NCBI RefSeq assembly: GCF_958450345.1
Contig: NC_088781.1
Span: forward strand, 58,916,315 to 58,980,314
Length of the DNA: 64,000 bases
Reading direction: 5' to 3'
Origin: Calliphora vicina
Taxonomy: Eukaryota; Arthropoda; Insecta; Diptera; Calliphoridae
In this document: piece after piece, positions 57,526-64,000 of the stretch
Numbering within the stretch: the stretch's first letter is position 1
Layout of the letters: every line of letters begins with the position of its first letter
Translations under genes and position numbers: made by a program
Notes under the pieces: generated by a model
The model's database searches: none
Seen by the model: only the letters and a program-made list of their open reading frames with translations
Told to the model about the DNA's origin: nothing

Positions 57526-58241
57526 ATGCGAACATTCAGCAAAACTTCATCACAGAGTTCCTTAGCCCAATACCAGCCACATCATGGCGTATCGCCATCA
57601 ATTACACTGACATCGGCTGCAGCTGCAAAAACACCTTCACACAAATCGAAATTAACGGCAACGACATCACCGGATCGTACAACAAAATGTGCCACCGTTA
57701 CAATGATGCTTGCCGAGCGTATAATTCGCAATGACTGGTCAGTCGAGGATGAACATTTCTTTGAATCGAACAACATGAACGTCTGGCAAACATTGGAATT
57801 TCTGTCGGGTGTTAATTCACGCAAACGTTATAATTATGAGGGCTATAACGATATCAATAATGCTATACGCACGTTAACGCCCTCCTGGCGTCGTGATAGT
57901 TTCGTTGAAAAAAATGTCAATCCTAACGGCGACGAGTCAAAAACTGGTCAAAATGGCAAGTACTCAACGGTGGCAAGTAGTACGTCGGATGCCAATGATA
58001 ATTCGGTAAACCACAACGCTGAAGGTGTTGATGGTAGTGGCTTGCGTGATGGAAGCGCTAGTAAAGGTGGTGGTGTTGGCGTAGGACGTAAACAGCGTTC
58101 CTCATCATGCCATGGCAAGACCTCTAAAAATGTAAAAGGTGGTCATCGTAAACGACGCGATAAGCAAAAACTTCAAGTCAATGAATTGGATCCAGAATAC
58201 GCTTTATCACCGTCAGATTATACGGATTTAATTAAATGCAC
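57526..58241 (+). CDS. First coding exon of an unrecognised gene
   Basis: ATG at 57526 in a good context (CGCAAAATGCG) opens a frame of 238 codons plus two bases, ending at a GTAAGA donor (58242). It is clearly GC-richer and more complex than its surroundings, and no stop interrupts it. The frame also opens upstream of this ATG, but there it is low complexity. Residues 1-60 are Ser/Thr/Ala-rich. Residues 62-118 (AERIIRNDWSVEDEHFFESN and onward) look compact and folded. Residues 140-190 are Gly/Ser/Asn-rich and 187-216 strongly basic (GRKQRSSS, GGHRKRRDKQK), possibly a nuclear signal. The end LDPEYALSPSDYTDLIKC continues into another exon beyond the window. No signal peptide. I do not recognise it. 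Confidence 0.75.
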
Positions 58242-59983
58242 GTAAGATTTGTATATAGAGTTTTGAGATTTTTTTTATTTTTAAAACTTGTATTTTCTTT
58301 TAAAAGGCAAACAAATCATTTATTTGCTTTATACAGTTTAAAAAAATTGTATTCAGATCATATAAAATAAACTTGTCTGAGTTTTTTATTACTGTGGGTC
58401 AAATTTTAAATTTTTTTAATGATGAGAGCACTGTACTAAATGAAAAAAAATTTATGTTAATGTCTGAGAGAATTCTTATTGTCAGAGTTGTATTGTGGAA
58501 TTACGGGGATCTCTTTAAGGGTCAATTTGACCATTTTTTCGAGAAAATCAAAAAGGATATTTAAGGATTAAAATATTCCACGAAAATGTTTGCTGAAAAT
58601 TTTCAGTAGGGTTCAAAATCTATTTTTGACCTATTGTTTCTAGAGCAAAGTTGCTAAAAATTCTTCGGGGAATCATGATTTTTTGTCGAAAATTTAAGGC
58701 CCTAATTTTGTAAATCACGTCACAAAGTGATATTTATATGGAAAGCAAAAACAAAATTTCAAAAATTTGAAAAATTAGTTTTTGTTTTATATACAAATTC
58801 TTAACAGAACAAACGCACCAAAATTCAAGCGTTGATTTGATAATTTGAAAATTTTGTATATAAAACAAAACAAATTTTTAAAATTTTTGAAATTTTGTTT
58901 TGCTTTCCATATAAATATCACTTTGGTGACGTGGTTTACAAAATTAGGGCCTAAGTTTTTTTCTAAATATTTACAGAAATATTAAATACTGGCAATAAAC
59001 TAAATAAAACTGCTGGCAATAAAGATAAAAAAATATAATTTTGCAATTCCTTACACAATCCTACAAATATCCCTAAATGTCATAGTAAGAAATGGTACTC
59101 AACGTAAATTTTATATCCATAAATAGTATTTAAAACGTTCAATTAAATGTAACGTTCTTGTGTTAAACCTTCTAAAAGTTAGGTTTTTTCGTGAAAAAAT
59201 TCTCAAACTAACAGCACAATTTTAAAATTTTTGACAGATTTGTTTCAGCTTCTGAAAATTACATAAAAAGTATGTTTTACACGAAATGTCCTTTTCAAAA
59301 TGTTTAATTTTTATTGTAATGTTATGGGTTGGAGTGATGACCAAAAATATTAGCATAAAACACCCTCCTTAAAGTATACCGCTCAGAATCACTTTCGCGT
59401 TGTCCATGTAAAGTTGTGCGCAAAGTACAGTTCGCAATTTTAAAAAATATTTCGATAAAATGTTGTATATGTATTTTTTCCGGCCAAAGGACGATTATTC
59501 ACCTTCAGTCCATTTTTTACCTAGCCCCCAATACTAATGCCTCCCGAAATTGGAGCATTTCAAGGAAATTTAGATTTTGGTTACATATTTGTTAAAATGA
59601 TGTATTAAATAAACTTTTCGTAGCCTATCCTTATAGATAGCGGAGTCGATTAAGCTATGTCCGTCTGTCTGTCTGTAATTTTAATTTCTAGGACATTTAT
59701 AACCTTTTGTTAAGTACTTGGGGTCAAAATTGTGCAATTAAGACATCTACACTAAAAATTATTAAAAATATAAAATAGATGAAATCTGTTTCTTAAAAGC
59801 AGTTTTAGTATTTTCTTACTTGGACTTCATTAATAATTATGGACTATTCATGCAAGAAGTCAAATTTACCTTTTTTTAATGCAATTTCTCATATAAACTA
59901 GACCATTATAATGTTATACCATCAAATTTACAAGCAATTTAAATGTTACCAGGAATAATAAGAAGTTTTTAAATTATATACAA
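58242..59983 (+). other. Intron of the preceding gene, with repeat fragments
   Basis: Contains a Harbinger-like MITE (58698-58951), an inverted family B fragment at 59345-59590 (TATACCGCTCAGAATCACTT) and a family A tail fragment at 59625-59690 (GCGGAGTCGATTAAGCTATG then CTGTCTGTCTG). No acceptor with an obvious following exon was found. Confidence 0.55.
58698..58951. mobile_element. PIF/Harbinger-like MITE (254 bp)
   Basis: Ends GGCCCTAATTTTGT and ACAAAATTAGGGCC, flanked by TAA on both sides (58695-58697 and 58952-58954). The element folds over its whole length, for example GATATTTATATGGAAAGC with its mate GCTTTCCATATAAATATC. A TAA duplication with GGCC ends fits PIF/Harbinger. Confidence 0.85.
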
Positions 59984-60309
59984 CTAGTTGACCGCCCCGG
60001 CTTCGCCCGGTAGCATTTACTAATGTTAGTTTTTCAAGTTTCTCCAACCCACGCACACCAGCCTGTTCCTATTTATTTGCAAATAAAATATCTAAATTTG
60101 TACTGCATACTTTAGGGAGCTTTTTTATTATAGTTAACTGGACTCACAAAAAAAGAACTTCCGTATTTTACCCGGAATTTTTGAATTTCTTTACAAACCA
60201 TCTCCTGAAAATTTCGAATCGAATAAAAAAAAATCAGCCAAATCGCTCCAGCCGTTCTCACGTGATGACATTAAATACATGGGCCATCTCATTTATATAT
60301 ATATATAGA
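59984..60309 (-). mobile_element. Small Helitron (326 bp), in the intron
   Basis: On the minus strand it runs from TCTATATATATATATAAATG (60309) to CTAG (59987-59984). Ten bases before the end is a GC-rich hairpin, CCGGGCGAAGCCGG. The 5' neighbour is A and the 3' neighbour T, the Helitron insertion rule. No coding capacity. Confidence 0.85.
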
Positions 60310-60687
60310 TTTACGTCGCTGAAATATATTGGACATTGTATGGTAATGAGGTGGAATTGCCTAGAGCTAAAAAATATAATTAATGAATACTTCCTATCAA
60401 AATTTGCTATCGAAGGTAAAATAATAGAGATATTAGTGATTAGTGTTTTAATTGTGTTTTTTGATATTTTTTTAAAGAAAGGCAAAAAAAAACAAACACC
60501 CTTAAAACAGGGATTTAAGGGGTTAAAATGTTCCGAAAAAATATCCGTGAAATTTTATTATAAGTCCCTGAAAACACGAAAATTCAACCAGAAAGTCAGA
60601 AATATGACACAACAAAAGAGATCCTAGGGTTAATTTCGCATTTATTAAGAATTTTGTACCTCAAAAATTTAGCATGAAAAAAAAACT

Positions 60688-61812
60688 AGTGTTTATAAAA
60701 AACCGACTTTTTAAAAAACCGGTTTGTCGGTTAACCGAAAAATGGCCTTTTTTAAAAAACCGGTTTTTCGGTTAACCGATATCGAAAAAACCGGTTAACC
60801 GTCATATATGTGTAGAAATCATAAAATGTACAAAAAATTATATACAGCTTTAAATTTTTTAATTTTTAGTAGTCAGGAATGGTTAATATTAAATAACTAT
60901 AAATATACAAAAGTGCTAAGTCCATTTATTTTGTAAAAATTTCAAAATTATTATCTCAGTCAAATGGAAATGATTATAAATATGTTACTAAATATAAAAT
61001 ACTTGTTTTAATTATTGGTTTATTCATTAAATTTCAACCAAAAAATGTAAATCACTTTTTTAATTTAATATTTGATAACTTTGAAATTTATTTTCACCTC
61101 TACTTTCTGATATGAAAGACAAAATGTTCCAAGTCCCAAAAAAAGGACCTATAAGATGTAAACGCACTTCCACTTAGCTGTGATTATTTGTTATTATAAA
61201 AAACTCCATTATCAGATTTCATAAATATTTCAAATAATGAATTTTAGAACGTTTTTTGTCTCTCCTGTAATATTTCTGAAAAGCTAACGAAATGATTAAT
61301 AAATTAAAATTTTAAGAACAAAATACACTAATGAAGTCAAATTTATTGAAGGAAGGTATGTACATCGAATTCAATTTAACGTTTGGTAAGATCACCACTA
61401 TGTTTTTAATGAATCATTAGTAAGATTTAGCCTAAACTTATAGAATTATGCGGAATTTAATTTTAATTTTTAATAGTTTCATTATGTGCAAAAAAGTTTT
61501 TAAGTAAACTTATCATCTACTACTATTTAGAATAATTGTAATTCTTAAAAATATTAATCTAAAGAGTTTTGTATTGTAAATCAGCAGTTTAGGTTTCAAA
61601 TCAGACAAATAATGTGTATACAATGAATATTAAAAATGCACAAAAGAGTGAGATTTATCAATTTTAGTCCTAAATTTTAAAAACCGGTTAACCGAGTGAT
61701 AAAAACCGGATAAACCGGTTAACCGAAAATCAACATTTTAAATTAACCGGTTCGCAAAAAACCGAGATTTGGAAGAAAAACCGGTTTTTCGGTTAACCGG
61801 TTTATAAACACT
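60688..61812. mobile_element. hAT-like family J, long copy
   Basis: Starts AGTGTTTATAAAAAACCG and ends CGGTTTATAAACACT. Both ends carry many CCGGTTAACCG motifs. Neighbours are A-rich and end in ACT on both sides, so the 8 bp duplication (AAAAAACT) is probable but blurred by the A runs. The AT-rich interior has no transposase. Confidence 0.75.
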
Positions 61813-62650
61813 AAAAAAAACTAATTCAAACTTAATTAAAAATCACTAATATCTCTATTGCCTTTTAAAGGTTAAAAAAAATTTTTTTTAACCTTTAAGA
61901 TAAATTATTGAATAAAATTGGAAATTAAAGCATACTTAATGTGCTATTAAAAAATTCAAATTATAAATTTATTGTATAAATTTTATTTAAAATCCAATTT
62001 TTGTTTTACACAAAATTGTATAAATTTACAAATTTTTTCAAAAAAGTCACAAAAGATACATTTTAGAATAAAAAAAAATTTTAACCGTTAAAAAGACCTT
62101 AGCTCAAAATTTATGTTATGTAACTTTGGAATGTAAAGCGATAAATTAATGAATAAAATTGGAAATTAAAGCATACTTCGTCCCCTTAATAAAACAATAG
62201 TTACAATAATTTTTTTGTCATTTCGAAATAATTGAGTTTAAAATTTTTGTGTTAGTAGACATCTAGAACAAAAGTAATATTTCAATTGATCTTTTGACCC
62301 ACTTTGTGGAAGTAGAATTCACCAAATTTTGACCACATCTAGAATCAGTTATGTAGATTATTCCAAAAAAATGGTGTATGTGCTTATACACCATTGTTTT
62401 ATTATATGTATTTATATTAGTATAAATTTAATTTAAAATCCAATTTTTATTTTACACACAATTTTATAAAGTCACAAAAGAGAATATTATAAATTTTTGT
62501 AATGAATAATCATAGATACATAAAAACACAGCTGTAAAAAAATGGAAAAAAAATGTTTAACCTGTTAGGCGTTTTATGTTTTTCGGAAAAAATATAATTT
62601 TAGCTGTAGCTTTGAAATCAAAATAAATTTAAAGAATAAGTTAATATGTA
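61813..62650. repeat. AT-rich stretch with a partly repeated block
   Basis: GAATAAAATTGGAAATTAAA then GCATACTT occurs near 61910 and 62150, and AAAATCCAATTTTTGTTTTA near 61990 and 62435. No gene and no clear ends. Confidence 0.55.
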
Positions 62651-62651
62651 A

Positions 62652-63660
62652 TATGGGCATTTCCTGGGGTCACGAACGTACGAAGCGTACGATTTTGATG
62701 TCCAAAGAATGTAGAAAAAAATACTTTTCCCAGCATTTTTTTTTTGCGATTCGATAGCATTTTGGTAGCTCTATGTTTAGTACATAAGATGTATTCCATC
62801 GACTTTACGTTTTCATAATGATAGTTACACAGAAAAAAAAAATTCATAATTGGAATGAATTTTGTAATAAATATTATTAATCGAACTTGACTTTTTTTTC
62901 CCAAACTTATTTCATTCAAAATAAGAACATGTTCATAAATATTATAAAATTTTACATGACGGAAATTTTTGCTTTTTTTACTTAATTTTTTTAATAAATT
63001 GCATTATAATTGTATTATATAATGAATTAGTGCAAGAATATTTGCATAATAGCCATATATTGGCCAATATTTTAAGATAAAAAGGAGAATATCTGAAACT
63101 TCAAAATTATCATTAAACATAATAAAACATTCATAAATATAAAAGCATTTCATCCTCTTAAATCAATTTAATCATTTTCCCGCTTTTTATATCATTTTGT
63201 AGCTGAAAATCATAAAAAAACTAAAAATTTTCCATGAAAAATTTCAAACATTTTTGAACAACATAAAAATAAAAATGAAATTGAAATTATATTTCTCAAA
63301 CCTTCTAGATTGTATTTCAAAACATAAAATATTAAAAAAATCATACTATTTAAGAAATTATTTATAAATGTTATGAATTGAAATCAATGAATTCGAATCA
63401 TAATATTTATGTTGAAACTTTTTTCTGTGTATAAACATGTGGTAACGAACGTACGCAAAATAGAAGAAAAGTTTAGCTGACAGTAGTGAAATGAAAAAAT
63501 CTGCGAAAAGGAACGGAATATTTAAAAGCGATTAATTTATTTAAAAAGTGTACTAATGTAGGTATTTACACAATAAAATATCTCTATTGGTTTTTGTTTA
63601 ATTGGCTTAAGTACCGGTCGCTCACGTACGGGTCGCGAACGTACGATTTTTCCATATGTT
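62652..63660. repeat. Dispersed repeat, family E, copy 2, with an insertion
   Basis: Starts like 40495 (GGGCATTTCCTGGGGTCACG) and carries several CGTACG words, including GTCGCGAACGTACG at about 63630. Interrupted at 62828-63429 by element D. The right end is not defined. Confidence 0.6.
62828..63429 (-). mobile_element. 602 bp Tc1-like element D, copy 2
   Basis: Starts CACAGAAAAAAAAAATTCAT, ends TTTTTTCTGTG. Flanks read GATAGTTA at left and TATAAACATGTGG at right. The empty family E copy reads GATAGTTATAAACATGTGG near 40680, which proves a two-base TA duplication. It is inverted relative to copy 1. Confidence 0.93.
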
Positions 63661-63714
63661 TTTTTTATTATCACCGTGCATTTTCTCATAAATATCTCCA
63701 AATTTCCTTAACAA

Positions 63715-64000
63715 ACAAGTAAGAAAGTATGGTCAAGCCCGACCCTACACTAAGTAACATTTTTCTTTTAAAAATTCAATAATTTATATTCGTGAGTAAT
63801 TTTTGTAGTGGGTCTTATATGGGAGCTATGACCAATTATGGACCGATCACCTTGAAATTAGGTCGTGTGATTTATGTCTATATGAAAGTTTACAATGTTG
63901 AATTCTGTATGTATACCAACATTTTTAAGCGATTAATGTACGTTAAAGTGATTTTCGGAAGCGGGTCTATATGGGAGCTATGACTAATTATGGACCGATC
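63715..64000 (+). repeat. Family B copy running off the window
   Basis: AACAAGTAAGAAAGTATGG, GTCAAGCCCGACC and the rest match 36024 onward. It supplies the empty TTAA site for the piggyBac-like MITE. A 63-codon frame here is accidental. Confidence 0.8.

Noticed and set aside
58373..58564. Second exon of the gene at 57526
   Set aside because: The frame has no acceptor in the right phase and is AT-rich low-complexity intron sequence.
60181..60627. 148-codon plus-strand frame
   Set aside because: It starts inside the small Helitron and continues into AT-rich DNA; no domain.
40495..63660. Family E as paired ends of one transposon
   Set aside because: CGTACG words occur at both sides of the 62652 copy but do not form clean inverted ends, and copy 1 is truncated; termini cannot be set.
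1..64000. tRNA, rRNA or known microRNA genes
   Set aside because: I looked for B-box-like GGTTCGAATCC words and familiar microRNA seeds and found none that form a plausible gene; a covariance search would be decisive.

Overview
This is a very AT-rich piece of a higher-fly nuclear genome, most likely a calyptrate fly such as a blowfly or house-fly relative. The clues are the short phase-preserving introns, the TATA/Inr cuticle-type gene, irritans-like mariner relics, Ty3/gypsy and Jockey-type elements, and dispersed repeats built around a (GTCY)n / 'TCGACTC' / (TA)n core like those known in Diptera. The species call is an inference. No bacterial, rRNA, tRNA or CRISPR features were seen.

Only three host gene models can be supported. 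A small secreted cuticle-like protein is on the minus strand (26906-30603; a two-codon first exon, a 3.4 kb intron, a clear TATA box and initiator). A tiny three-exon gene of unknown function is on the plus strand (37380-38553, 55 residues). The first coding exon of an unrecognised larger gene is on the plus strand (57526-58241); it runs into an intron that occupies the rest of the window.

Almost everything else is transposable-element sequence, often nested. Left to right: an internally deleted Ty3/gypsy element on the minus strand (1-4708); repeat family A (4839-5670); hAT-like element K1 carrying a nested element L (6480-7594); family F (7991-9165); an inverted family B copy (10887-12604); a stack in which repeat A contains a Tc1-like element H, which contains a Helitron and a Tc1-like MITE (12791-17072); mariner and foldback relics (19026-20800); a 0.7 kb hairpin (22183-22886); a family F-related inverted repeat and a relic of a multicopy insect protein family (22925-25250). 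After the cuticle gene come composite H/A (32620-34026), family C with a nested MITE (34534-34972), a full family B copy (36024-36775), then family B split by a piggyBac-like MITE and hAT-like K2 (40696-42310), mariner (42393-43495), a palindromic MITE (44323-44795), Tc1/mariner and LINE relics (45670-47215), K3 (47232-48404), a 3.4 kb long-inverted-repeat transposon with its own degenerate transposase-like gene (49250-52656), and a mariner split by two other elements (53434-56097).

The nesting gives an unusual bonus: several insertions can be checked inside the window, because an uninterrupted copy of the same host repeat is also present. This holds for the Helitron at 12920-15675, the piggyBac-like MITE at 40760-41258, hAT-like K2 at 41367-42160, the 602 bp Tc1-like element at 62828-63429 and the MITE at 34632-34799. 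Those boundaries and target duplications are read directly from sequence. The best candidate for something poorly described is the long-inverted-repeat transposon at 49250-52656, whose arms carry 187 bp tandem repeats and whose protein I cannot place in a named superfamily.
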